DNA of 64,000 nucleotides from Cyanobacteriota bacterium (GTDB lineage Bacteria > Cyanobacteriota > Cyanobacteriia > CACIAM-69d), in the NCBI GenBank assembly GCA_022402445.1, contig JAKRSF010000010.1, positions 1 to 64,000 on the forward strand. Direction: 5' to 3'. The notes beneath the pieces are model-generated. The model saw only the letters and a program-made list of their open reading frames with translations, was not told the origin of the DNA and ran no database searches. A program made the translations under genes and the position numbers. This document shows positions 46,658-55,533 of the stretch, in pieces. Each line of letters opens with the position of its first letter. Position 1 is the stretch's first letter.

Positions 46658-46700
46658 GGGTTTCATAGATCCTGGCGTCGGGCGGGGGGAGGCGATCGCG

Positions 46701-47378
46701 GTGCGGCTATTGCAGTTCAGCACATCCCACTATTGCCGGAAGGTGCGGCTGGCCCTGGGGTTGAAGGGGTTGGCCTATGGGGTGGAAAATCTGACGCCGG
46801 GGCTGCACCGTTTCCGCCTGGGGCCGTTGACCGGGGGCCTGACGACGGTGCCGGTGCTGCTGCCGGAAGTGGAAGGGGAGCCGATCGCGATCGCGGACTC
46901 GAGCCGCATTGTGGCCTATCTTGATCGCCTTCAGCCGGAGCCGCGTTTGGTGCCCCTGGGGGAGACGCGATCGCGTGACGCCCTACAGATAGAAGACTGG
47001 CTGGACGAAAGCATCGGCACGGCGGTGCGGTTTGTCTACTACGATTACCGGGCCGGGGCGGGGCGGGCTTTGGATCCGTCCCTCACGTCCCAGGTGGTGA
47101 TCCAGATTGTGCGGCGTCAATATGGCATACGCGGCGCGGCGGTGGAGCTGGCCCGCGATCGCCTCGATCGCGCCCTAGCCTGGTTGAAGCCCCGCTGGGA
47201 AAACGCTTCCCAATGGCTAACGGACGGGCCGGACCCCGCGATCGCGGATCTGACGGCGGCGGCATTATTAAGTCCCCTGGCGCGCCTGCCCGAATACCGC
47301 GACGCCCACCCCTGGCTGTTTGAGCGCATCATCGAGATCCATCAGCGCTGCCAGGAGCCCCTACCGCCGGGACTTTGA
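46701..47378 (+). CDS. glutathione S-transferase family protein
   Basis: 225 residues. N-terminal thioredoxin-like domain: LLQFSTSHYCRKVRLALGLKGLAYGVENLTPG, with TTVPVLLPEVEGEPIAIADSSRIVAYLD (the cis-Pro and Glu/Asp-Ser glutathione contacts). The C-terminal helical domain carries PDPAIADLTAAALLSPLARLPEY. It begins with GTG 46701, preceded by a G-rich GGGGGAGG. It probably conjugates or reduces electrophiles with glutathione. The gene follows asparaginase by 43 bases. Confidence 0.88.
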   Translation: MRLLQFSTSHYCRKVRLALGLKGLAYGVENLTPGLHRFRLGPLTGGLTTVPVLLPEVEGEPIAIADSSRIVAYLDRLQPEPRLVPLGETRSRDALQIEDWLDESIGTAVRFVYYDYRAGAGRALDPSLTSQVVIQIVRRQYGIRGAAVELARDRLDRALAWLKPRWENASQWLTDGPDPAIADLTAAALLSPLARLPEYRDAHPWLFERIIEIHQRCQEPLPPGL

Positions 47379-47426
47379 TGGATTTTTGCTGAATGCTTGA
47401 TTCTTGAGTTTCATGGTTGACGGGCA

Positions 47427-47657
47427 TCAGCGGGGTTTACACTTGCCCGCCCGAATCAGCCCCACCCGTTTGGCGATCGCCTCCGACCGGCTGCCATAAG
47501 GCCCCCAGCGATCGCGACCTTGCCCCGTGGCTTGCTCCTCCAGTGGCGGACAGGCGGCAGCCTCCACCACCTCACAGTAGCCCTCTGGATCCCGGAGAAT
47601 GCACCAGCCCGCCGCGATCTCGTCCGGCCCCTGGGATTCCTCGAAACCTGGCCCCAT
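47427..47657 (-). CDS. small conserved protein coupled to the processing protease
   Basis: 76 residues. GWCILRDPEGYCEVVEAAACPP and GPYGSRSEAIAKRVGLIRAGKCKP resemble short uncharacterised cyanobacterial proteins. No signal peptide. Five cysteines could bind a metal or form disulfides. Its ATG overlaps the protease stop by one base (TAATG), so translation is probably coupled. The function is unknown. Confidence 0.7.
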   Translation of the reverse strand: MGPGFEESQGPDEIAAGWCILRDPEGYCEVVEAAACPPLEEQATGQGRDRWGPYGSRSEAIAKRVGLIRAGKCKPR

Positions 47658-48964
47658 TAGCGAGAACTGGCCGACGCCGGCGATCGCCCCGCCTCCGCCA
47701 CCCGCTCCCGCAAAATCTCCAGGGCCTTCGCGTACTGCGGATCCTCCTCCGTACCGATGCGATCGCGATTCTCCGCCAAAAACTCCCGCTGCTGCTCCGT
47801 CAAATCGATCACCACATCCGGCGCAATCCCCTGCTTATTGATATCGCGCCCCGACGGCGTAAGGTACTTCGCCACCGTCACCGCCACCCCCGAACCATCC
47901 GGCAGGTGCCGCACCGACTGCACCAACCCCTTCCCAAAGGTCTTGACCCCCACCAGCGTCGCGCGATCGTTATCCTGGAGCGCCCCCGACAAAATCTCAC
48001 TAGCACTGGCGGAGCCCCCATCCACCAGCACCACCAGGGGCTTATCCGTCAGGGCCGTCCCATTGGCCCGCTGGCGATCCACCTCACCACTGCGGTTCAC
48101 CGTCGAAACAATCGTGCCGCTGGGCAGCCACATCCGCGCAATCTGCACACTCGACAGCAGCAGACCGCCGGGATTCGAGCGCAGATCGAGCACATAGCCC
48201 ACAACCCCCTTCTCCTCCAGGGATTCGATCGCCTCGCGCATCTCCAACGACGCATTGCCATTGAACTGGGTCAGGCGAATGTAGCCAACGGTGCCCTCGG
48301 GGCTAGGGCGTTCGCTGTAGCGCACCGGATGCAGCTCAATGCGCTCGCGCACAATCTCGAAATCCAGGGCCGTCGTCTTGCCGTTATCCCCCTCCCGCGC
48401 CACCGTCAGGGTCACGGAGGTGCCAATGGGGCCACGGATCAGCTTGACCGCATCGTTAATATCCATGCCCTCGGTGCTCTGGCCATCGATTTTGAGGATG
48501 GTGTCCTTAGCGCGGACCCCGGCCTTGAAGGCGGGCGAATCTTCGATGGGCGACACCACTAGAAGGGCTTCCGTGTCCTTATCTTGGCCCAGTTGAATCC
48601 CCACCCCGGTCAGTTCGCCGGAGGTGTCGATGCGCATATTGTCAAACTCGTCGGGGGTCATGAAGCGGGTGTAGGGATCCCCGAGTTTGTCGAGCATGTC
48701 GCGGATGGCGCTGTAGGCGGCGTCGCGATCGCTATACTCCCGCCCGAGGAAATCCTGGCGAATGGCCTGCCAGTCCGCTTGGTTGAAGGTGCCGTCAACG
48801 TAGTTGTAGTTGACGATTTGCCACACCTCATCAATGAGATCCCTCGGGTCCGCGCGGAAAAAGGCATAGCTGTGGGATAGGTGAATGCCAGCGCTCGTGA
48901 GGGTGACGGCGGCAACAACCGCTGCGGTTGCCCCGAGGACGAGTTTGCTTTTGACCACGATCAT
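47657..48964 (-). CDS. carboxyl-terminal processing protease (S41, CtpA/B/C-like)
   Basis: 435 residues. A signal/anchor segment (LVLGATAAVVAAVTLTSAGIHL) leads to a PDZ domain (GVGIQLGQDKDTEALLVVSPIEDSPAFKAGVRAKDTILKIDGQSTEGM) and the S41 catalytic part with Ser in GGSASASEIL and Lys in GVKTFGKGLVQS. Cyanobacteria have several Ctp proteases, one of which matures the D1 protein; which one this is cannot be fixed here. ATG 48964 (MIVVKSKL) follows a 405-base divergent gap to the patX-like gene. Confidence 0.92.
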   Translation of the reverse strand: MIVVKSKLVLGATAAVVAAVTLTSAGIHLSHSYAFFRADPRDLIDEVWQIVNYNYVDGTFNQADWQAIRQDFLGREYSDRDAAYSAIRDMLDKLGDPYTRFMTPDEFDNMRIDTSGELTGVGIQLGQDKDTEALLVVSPIEDSPAFKAGVRAKDTILKIDGQSTEGMDINDAVKLIRGPIGTSVTLTVAREGDNGKTTALDFEIVRERIELHPVRYSERPSPEGTVGYIRLTQFNGNASLEMREAIESLEEKGVVGYVLDLRSNPGGLLLSSVQIARMWLPSGTIVSTVNRSGEVDRQRANGTALTDKPLVVLVDGGSASASEILSGALQDNDRATLVGVKTFGKGLVQSVRHLPDGSGVAVTVAKYLTPSGRDINKQGIAPDVVIDLTEQQREFLAENRDRIGTEEDPQYAKALEILRERVAEAGRSPASASSR

Positions 48965-49369
48965 AGGGCTCGGGTGTGGAGGGGCGGTGGCTGGGGATGG
49001 TGCGCAACGGCCCCCAGTCTCCATCCATGATACCTCGATATTTTTGAGTCCTCCGGTTTGGGGAAGGGGGGCGGCGGGGGACGGGCGGACCGGCGGGCGG
49101 GGGGAAGGGGAGCGAAGGACTCTGCCCCTCAGGTCAGTGAAGCCCCGCAAGGGGTTTGGCCCATTTTGGGGGGCACGGCTCGCCCCCTGCGGCTGGCGCT
49201 GGCCGTCTCCGTACGGGGGAAAGGGGGGTGTTTTTTTGACTAGGCCCTACGGAATTCCCTCGGGTTCTGGGGGACCACTTCCGCAAGTGTCCCGTACCAA
49301 AAATAGTTTTCCTGATTCGCTCGGGGTCTTCAGAAGGAAGAGGCAGAACAGTTGATTTAACAGCCTCCC
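48965..49369. other. divergent control region between ctp and patX-like
   Basis: 405 bases containing promoters for both genes. The left two-thirds is G-rich with short inverted repeats (CCCC-GCAA-GGGG near 49145). Near patX the base composition falls and an interrupted palindrome sits at 49271-49293. I could not place -10/-35 hexamers with confidence. Confidence 0.5.
49271..49293. promoter_or_regulatory. interrupted palindrome upstream of patX-like
   Basis: GGGACCACTT (49271-49280) and AAGTGTCCC (49285-49293) pair as an inverted repeat with one unpaired C, around CCGC. It sits 77-99 bases before the patX-like ATG, where an operator could lie. The known Anabaena HetR site is also a GGG...CCC inverted repeat, but the inner sequence differs, so the match is not persuasive. 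Confidence 0.45.
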
Positions 49370-49606
49370 ATGCGTCACTACACCTCGACCCTGCTGACCT
49401 CCCTGGCCCTGACCGCCGCGATCGCCTCCACCGGAGCATTCACCAGCGCCAGCGCCAGCGCCGCCGAAGTTCACCTGACCGCCGACTCTAGCCCCACTGC
49501 GATCGCCACGGAAACCTACAACACCCGCCAAAAGCGTCCCAGCTATCGGGGCAGCGGCCGCCGCGAAATCATGCGCTTCCTGGCGACGGATACCTACGGA
49601 GTCTAG
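49370..49606 (+). CDS. patX: PatX-like secreted RGSGR peptide precursor
   Basis: 78 residues. A signal peptide covers about residues 1-31 (TSTLLTSLALTAAIASTG, cut near ASASA-AE). The short mature part ends in YRGSGRREIMRFLATDTYGV. Residues 60-64 are exactly RGSGR, the PatS pentapeptide that binds HetR. PatX proteins are the RGSGR-bearing exported peptides found with HetR in filamentous cyanobacteria. hetR begins about 465 bases downstream on the same strand, so the pair is a signal and its receptor. The name rests on motif, size, signal and neighbour. Confidence 0.85.
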   Translation: MRHYTSTLLTSLALTAAIASTGAFTSASASAAEVHLTADSSPTAIATETYNTRQKRPSYRGSGRREIMRFLATDTYGV

Positions 49607-49746
49607 GGGAATTCGGGCAGTCGGCCCCCAACCCATGGCCAACCGTAGGGCCAGTTCCACCGCTCCCATCGGCCCGCCCAGATCCGGACAAAAACGGGCG
49701 ATCGCCGCGAAGTCCATCAACAAAAATTGATAAGCCGACCGGGGGG

Positions 49747-49765
49747 ACAGACTCATGCAGTCTGT
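49747..49765. promoter_or_regulatory. palindromic candidate operator upstream of hetR
   Basis: ACAGACT (49747-49753) and AGTCTGT (49759-49765) are perfect 7-base arms around CATGC. The element ends 45 bases before the TATAAT box, a typical activator position. It does not resemble the NtcA consensus (GTA-N8-TAC). Confidence 0.55.
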
Positions 49766-49810
49766 AACCCTATTTCCGTAAAAATTCGCTGGAAACCGAA
49801 GGGGCGTGGC

Positions 49811-49816
49811 TATAAT
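49811..49816 (+). promoter_or_regulatory. candidate hetR promoter -10 element
   Basis: A perfect TATAAT (within GGCTATAATGGGCG) in G+C-rich sequence, about 250 bases before GTG 50071. No recognisable -35 at 16-18 bases, which fits an activator-dependent promoter using the palindrome upstream. Confidence 0.5.
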
Positions 49817-49917
49817 GGGCGTGACCGCGCGCGAGCTTGCGAAAAATAGAGCAACGGTGACCATGGATAACCATTTGCCCCGCCTTCACCGGGCCGCCGT
49901 TGGTTGATGAAATCTAG

Positions 49918-50976
<1,059 letters not shown>

Positions 50977-51176
50977 CTTGGCGCTGGGCCTTCCTCAGGT
51001 CGCCGTGGACGGATTGGATTGTTGGGGCGATCGCCCTGCCCTGTGTCCCCTTGATTCGGTGTGGGGTGGAGCGCGATCGCACATCGTATCCGCAGGCCAA
51101 AATGCACCCCATGCAAGTCTTTGCGGAGGTGAAACCTCGTTTAGTTCCCTGATGGGTTGATTTGGGTTTTAAAGAA

Positions 51177-51250
51177 TCGGGATGACAGGATTTGAACCTG
51201 CGACCCCCTCGTCCCGAACGAGGTGCGCTACCAAGCTGCGCTACATCCCG
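51177..51250 (-). tRNA. tRNA-Pro (CGG)
   Basis: Read on the minus strand the sequence folds as a tRNA: acceptor CGGGATG/CATCCCG, D-arm with AGCTTGGTAGCGC, anticodon stem CCTCG/CGAGG with loop TTCGGGA (anticodon CGG), T-arm CAGGTTCAAATCCTG, discriminator A, CCA not encoded. 74 bases. Confidence 0.96.
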
Positions 51251-51392
51251 GTGAAATAGTGCTTAACCAGCATACACGATCGCGCCAAAAATGCACGGCC
51301 ATTTTCTAGATTTATTTTTTAGAACATCGGGGGGAGACCGCCGCGAAATTTTGGCTGATCGCGCCCCAGGCCAGTCCAGGGTGCAATCCTGC

Positions 51393-51398
51393 TAGGAT
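51393..51398 (+). promoter_or_regulatory. candidate -10 box (TAGGAT) for lipA
   Basis: GCTAGGATAGAG lies 61 bases before the lipA start. It is the same form as upstream of prxQ and asparaginase. No convincing -35. Confidence 0.4.
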
Positions 51399-51458
51399 AG
51401 AGTCCGCCGCCCTCACCTACCCATCGAGTCTCAGGCCCACGGGAGTCAGCTAAGCGCC

Positions 51459-52427
51459 ATGATCGTCAAACCAGAATGGCTTCGGGTCAAAGCCCCCCAA
51501 TGGGAGCGGGTGGGCAGCGTCAAGGACATCCTGCGGGATTTGGGCCTCAATACCGTCTGCGAGGAGGCATCGTGCCCCAACATCGGCGAATGCTTCAGCC
51601 AGGGCACGGCGACCTTTTTGATCATGGGGCCGGCCTGCACCCGCGCTTGCCCCTACTGCGATATTGATTTCGAGAAAAAGCCCCAGCCCCTTGATCCCCT
51701 AGAGCCCATTAACCTCGCGATCGCGGTGGCGCGCCTGGGCCTCAACCATGTGGTGATCACCTCCGTCAACCGGGACGATCTCGCCAACGGCGGCGCGGAA
51801 CAGTTCGCCCGCTGCATCGCCGAAATTCGCCAGCGATCGCCCCACACCACCATCGAAGTCCTGATCCCCGACTTTTGCGGCAATTGGGATGCCCTCGCGA
51901 TCGTCCTAGCCGCCCAGCCGGACGTGCTCAACCACAACACCGAAACCATCCCGCGCCTGTATCGCCGCGTTCGGCCCCAGGGGGATTACGGGCGATCGCT
52001 CGAACTGATGCGCCGCACCCGGGAGCAGGCCCCCTGGATCTACTCCAAATCCGGGATCATGGTGGGCCTCGGCGAAACCGACGACGAAGTGCGGGCCGTC
52101 ATGGCCGACCTGCGGGCCGTGGACTGCGACATTTTGACCATCGGCCAATACCTCCAGCCCACCGCCAAACACCTCGGCGTCCAGAGTTTTGTAACGCCCG
52201 AGCAGTTTGAAGCGTGGCGCGAAGCCGGTGAAGCCATGGGCTTTTTACAAGTCGTCTCCTCCCCCCTCACCCGCAGTTCCTACCACGCCGAACAGGTGCG
52301 CCAACTGATGGAACGCTACCCGCGATCGCGCCCCAGCCTAACCAACCTCCCCCGCCTAGGCCCCCCGTCGGATCCTTCAACATCCCCTCAGATCCGCGCG
52401 AGTGATCGAGATCACTCGACCGCGTGA
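51459..52427 (+). CDS. lipA: lipoyl synthase
   Basis: 322 residues. LipA has two 4Fe-4S clusters: the auxiliary set [12 protein letters not shown] and the radical-SAM set CTRACPYCD, both visible, followed by [36 protein letters not shown] and the C-terminal RSSYHAEQ. It inserts two sulfurs into octanoyl groups on lipoyl domains. The last 30 residues are a low-conservation tail whose DNA contains a perfect palindrome (52399-52418). Confidence 0.97.
   Translation: MIVKPEWLRVKAPQWERVGSVKDILRDLGLNTVCEEASCPNIGECFSQGTATFLIMGPACTRACPYCDIDFEKKPQPLDPLEPINLAIAVARLGLNHVVITSVNRDDLANGGAEQFARCIAEIRQRSPHTTIEVLIPDFCGNWDALAIVLAAQPDVLNHNTETIPRLYRRVRPQGDYGRSLELMRRTREQAPWIYSKSGIMVGLGETDDEVRAVMADLRAVDCDILTIGQYLQPTAKHLGVQSFVTPEQFEAWREAGEAMGFLQVVSSPLTRSSYHAEQVRQLMERYPRSRPSLTNLPRLGPPSDPSTSPQIRASDRDHSTA
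52399..52418. promoter_or_regulatory. CRP-type palindrome overlapping the lipA 3' end, upstream of sigC
   Basis: A perfect inverted repeat with arms CGAGTGATC and GATCACTCG around GA. Its core reads AGTGA-N6-TCACT (52401-52416), close to the CRP/SyCrp1 consensus TGTGA-N6-TCACA. It lies in the last codons of lipA, about 320 bases before the sigma-factor ATG. Occupancy is not known. Confidence 0.55.
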
Positions 52428-52735
52428 CGGGAATAGCCCCTCAGAAGCGATCCGGCGCGAGGTCCCCCCGTGATGAAGATTATTTGAGAACCGGGCACGG
52501 GTCACCAGCCGACCTTCGTGCGCTCTCTATGATAGAAAGCGTCAGAGGCGCTGGTAGCAATTTCAAAGCCAAGGTCTTCCAAGGCCAAAAGCACGAGCCT
52601 CGCCAGACCCGAGCTCGTTCCGACGACTGCATTTGTGGTTTCGATTTCCTCCGTTCTGCGCGGGTGGATCGTCAGGGGTTGCTTGAAGCCCTCAGTCCTG
52701 CGCGCATTCCTCCGGACTCTACGAGATCTAGCGCT
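52428..52735 (+). other. sigC upstream region
   Basis: 308 bases between lipA and the sigma-factor start. The sequence remains open in the sigma-factor frame from 52424, but this part encodes no conserved sequence, so it is treated as leader. TATGAT at 52529-52534 could be a -10 box, about 200 bases before the ATG. No strong -35 is seen. Confidence 0.4.
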
Positions 52736-54046
52736 ATGCCTGTTAAATTTCAGCCTTCAGAGACGAATTTCGCCGATGAATCCGCCGACGCCGAGGGGGG
52801 CCACGGGGGCCGTCACCTACGGGGACGACCAGCCGACGCCGATGCCACCGCCGTACTGTCCTCTGTTTTGATAGGTGAGGGGGCCGACGAGGAGCTAGAC
52901 CCCACCGTCGATGAGGAGGGTGAGGATGCCGCCACCGTCACCGCTGGCCGACGGGAACGGCGACGCACGACGGATTTGGTGCGGCTTTATCTCCAGGAAA
53001 TTGGCCGGGTACGACTCCTCGGGCGCGATGAGGAGGTGACGGAGGCCCAAAAGATCCAGCGCTACATTCAATTGCAGCAACTGCGCGAAGCGAGCGCAAG
53101 CCCCCAAGAGCCTTTGATGCAGCGGCTGTCTGATCTGATTGCGGTGCGCGATCGCCTCGCTTCGACCCTGGGCCATCGTCCGACCCTTGATCGCTGGGCG
53201 CGGGAGGCGGCCACTTCGACGGCGGATCTGAAGGCGGATATCACGGCGGGTAAGCAGCGCTGGGCGGAACTGGCGAACCTGAGTTTTGATGCCCTTGAGG
53301 AGATCCGCAGCCAGGGCAATCGCGCCAAGGAGCGGATGATCAAGGCGAATTTGCGCCTAGTGGTATCCGTGGCGAAGAAGTATCAAAACCGGGGCCTGGA
53401 ACTGCTGGATCTGATCCAGGAGGGTACCCTGGGGCTGGAGCGGGCGGTGGAGAAGTTTGACCCCACGAAGGGCTATCGCTTCAGTACCTATGCCTATTGG
53501 TGGATCCGCCAGGGCATTACCCGCGCGATCGCCACCCAGAGCCGCACGATCCGTCTGCCGGTCCACATCACCGAAAAGCTCAACAAAATCAAAAAGGCCC
53601 AGCGCAAAATCTCCCAGGCCAAGGGCCGCACCGCCACCCTGGAGGACATCGCGATCGAGCTAGAGATGACCCCCGCCCAGGTGCGCGAAGTGCTCATGCG
53701 CGTCCCCCGAGCCGTCTCCCTCGAAACCAAGGTGGGCAAGGACAAGGACACGGAGCTGGGGGATTTATTGGAGGCGGATGACGCTTCGCCGGAAGATAAC
53801 CTCATGCGCGAGGCTCTCCAGCGGGATTTACATAATCTCCTGGCGCAACTCACTAGCCGCGAGCGGGACGTGATCCAAATGCGCTTTGGCCTGGGCCACG
53901 GCACCCCCTATTCCCTGGCGGAGATCGGTCGGGCGCTGGATTTATCCCGCGAACGGGTCCGGCAAATCGAGGCGAAGGCGCTGCAAAAACTGCGGCAACC
54001 TCGCCACCGCAATCAGGTGCGGGATTATTTAGAGGCCCTGTCCTAG
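52736..54046 (+). CDS. sigC: group 2 sigma-70 factor, SigC-like
   Basis: 436 residues. An acidic disordered N-terminus (about 1-75) precedes region 1.2 (TTDLVRLYLQEIGRVRLLGRDEEV), region 2 (RMIKANLRLVVSVAKKYQNRGLELLDLIQEGTLGLERAVEKFDPTKGYRFSTYAYWWIRQGITRAI), region 3, and region 4 (LAEIGRALDLSRERVRQIEAKALQKLR). The LYLQEIGRVRLLGRDEEV form and N-terminus suit SigC of cyanobacteria, but groups B-E are close, so the letter is less sure than the family. ATG 52736 (MPVKFQPSE) is chosen. Confidence 0.88.
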   Translation: MPVKFQPSETNFADESADAEGGHGGRHLRGRPADADATAVLSSVLIGEGADEELDPTVDEEGEDAATVTAGRRERRRTTDLVRLYLQEIGRVRLLGRDEEVTEAQKIQRYIQLQQLREASASPQEPLMQRLSDLIAVRDRLASTLGHRPTLDRWAREAATSTADLKADITAGKQRWAELANLSFDALEEIRSQGNRAKERMIKANLRLVVSVAKKYQNRGLELLDLIQEGTLGLERAVEKFDPTKGYRFSTYAYWWIRQGITRAIATQSRTIRLPVHITEKLNKIKKAQRKISQAKGRTATLEDIAIELEMTPAQVREVLMRVPRAVSLETKVGKDKDTELGDLLEADDASPEDNLMREALQRDLHNLLAQLTSRERDVIQMRFGLGHGTPYSLAEIGRALDLSRERVRQIEAKALQKLRQPRHRNQVRDYLEALS

Positions 54047-54103
54047 GGAAATAGATCAGGCTCTGGGTCCCCCGAAGCAATGCGGGGCGGGGTCGGGCGG
54101 GAA

Positions 54104-54119
54104 AACCCCGCCCCTACGG
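54104..54119. repeat. 16-base interspersed repeat, copy 2
   Basis: AACCCCGCCCCTACGG identical to 17443-17458, again just past the 3' end of a gene. Upstream GGGGCGGGG (54084-54092) can pair with it, giving a terminator-like stem. Confidence 0.6.
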
Positions 54120-54133
54120 ATGATCGAGATCAT
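54120..54133. repeat. palindrome sharing its core with the site before sigC
   Basis: ATGATC-GA-GATCAT is a perfect 14-base palindrome. Its 12-base core TGATCGAGATCA is identical to the centre of the CRP-type site at 52399-52418, so the sigma-factor gene is flanked by two copies of the same core, about 1.7 kb apart. Confidence 0.55.
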
Positions 54134-54162
54134 GACCCACCGGGCCTAACCGGTGGACGGTG

Positions 54163-54189
54163 GGGGGAGTTTTTAGGCTCCCCCTTTTT
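54163..54189 (+). terminator. Rho-independent terminator after sigC
   Basis: GGGGGAG (54163-54169) and CTCCCCC (54178-54184) form a 7-base-pair stem and TTTTT (54185-54189) follows. A second stem CCACCGG/CCGGTGG (54137-54156) lies just before it. Confidence 0.8.
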
Positions 54190-54222
54190 GCTGCGGGCTT
54201 TCTGGGGTTGCGCTGAGGGGCT

Positions 54223-55458
54223 CTAGCCCTTGAAGTTGGCGACGATGCGGGCCATGGCTTCATTCACGTTGTCGCGGCTGTTGAAGGCGGAGATGCGGAA
54301 ATAGCCTTCGCCAGCGGCCCCGAAGCCGGAGCCGGGGGTGCCGACCACGTTGCAGGTGTGCAGGAGCTTGTCGAAGAAGTCCCAACTGCTGAGGCCGTTC
54401 GGGGTTTTGACCCAGACGTAGGGGGCGTTGATGCCGCCGTAGACTTCGAGGTTGGCGGCGGTGAGCTGCTCGCGGATGATTTGGGCGTTTTCGAGGTAGA
54501 ACTTCACGAGGGCTTGGGTTTGGGCTTGGCCCGCCGGGGAGTAGACCGCTTCGGCCCCGCGCTGGACGATGTAGGAGACGCCGTTGAATTTGGTGGATTG
54601 GCGGCGGTTCCAGAGTTTCCAGAGGTCTACGGTGGTGCCGTCGGAGGCTTGGACCGTGAGGGCTTTGGGGACGACGGTGAAGGCGCAGCGGGTGCCGGTG
54701 AAGCCTGCGTTTTTGGAGAAGGAGCGGAATTCGATCGCGCAGCGCTCGGCCCCAGGTATTTCGTAGATGGAGTGGGGCAGGTCGGGGTCGGTGATGAAGG
54801 CTTCGTAGGCGGCGTCGAAGAGGATGATCGAGCCGTGGTGGAGGGCGTAGTCAACCCAGGCTTGGAGGTGTGCGCGGCTGGCGACGGCTCCGGTGGGGTT
54901 GTTGGGGAAGCACAGGTAGATCAGGTCTACTTTTTCGTTGGGGATTTGGGCGGTGAAGTTGTTTTCGGCGCTGATGGGGAGATAGACGAGGCCGCCGTAT
55001 TCGCCGCGATCGCTGGCCGGTCCCGTGTGGCCTGCCATGACGTTGGTATCGACATAGACGGGGTAGACGGGATCGGTGACGGCGATGGTGTTGTCGCTGC
55101 CGAAGATGTCGAGGATGTTACCGGTGTCGCACTTGGAGCCGTCGGAGATGAAGATTTCGGAGGGGTCGATCGCGCAGCCCCGGTTCTGGAAGTCGTGGGT
55201 GGCGATCGCCTCGCGCAGCCAGCCGTAGCCCTGTTCGGGACCGTAGCCCTTGAAGGTGGCGCGATCGCCGAGATCTTGAACCGCCTGGACCATGGCATCG
55301 CGGCAGGCTTGGGGCAGCGGTTCGGTCACATCGCCAATGCCCAGTTTGATGATGGGGGCGTTGGGGTTGGCCTCGGCGAAGGCGGCGACGCGGCGGGCGA
55401 TTTCGGGGAAGAGGTAACCCGCCTTGAGCTTGAGGTAATTTTCGTTGATTTGAACCAT
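54223..55458 (-). CDS. dapL: LL-diaminopimelate aminotransferase
   Basis: 411 residues. [27 protein letters not shown] and [12 protein letters not shown] are the DapL start; the pyridoxal-phosphate lysine lies in [25 protein letters not shown] binds the cofactor. DapL makes LL-diaminopimelate from tetrahydrodipicolinate in one step, the lysine/peptidoglycan route used by cyanobacteria and plants. ATG 55458. The gene is convergent with sigC. Confidence 0.97.
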   Translation of the reverse strand: MVQINENYLKLKAGYLFPEIARRVAAFAEANPNAPIIKLGIGDVTEPLPQACRDAMVQAVQDLGDRATFKGYGPEQGYGWLREAIATHDFQNRGCAIDPSEIFISDGSKCDTGNILDIFGSDNTIAVTDPVYPVYVDTNVMAGHTGPASDRGEYGGLVYLPISAENNFTAQIPNEKVDLIYLCFPNNPTGAVASRAHLQAWVDYALHHGSIILFDAAYEAFITDPDLPHSIYEIPGAERCAIEFRSFSKNAGFTGTRCAFTVVPKALTVQASDGTTVDLWKLWNRRQSTKFNGVSYIVQRGAEAVYSPAGQAQTQALVKFYLENAQIIREQLTAANLEVYGGINAPYVWVKTPNGLSSWDFFDKLLHTCNVVGTPGSGFGAAGEGYFRISAFNSRDNVNEAMARIVANFKG

Positions 55459-55533
55459 GGTGCTGGGATGGGTGATGACGATGAACGGCAATAGAAAAGG
55501 GTCTCGGGCGCGGCGATCGCTCCGTTAGCTCCG

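Noticed and set aside
47417-48562. 381-codon plus-strand frame opposite the processing protease
   Set aside because: His/Arg/Pro-rich shadow without domain features.
49271-49293. Calling this a HetR-binding site outright
   Set aside because: The outer GGG/CCC matches the Anabaena site only in form; the inner bases differ. It was kept as a candidate operator only.
54358-55494. 378-codon plus-strand frame opposite dapL
   Set aside because: Its composition is almost wholly Gly, Val, Asp and Glu, the complement pattern of dapL codons; no recognisable family.
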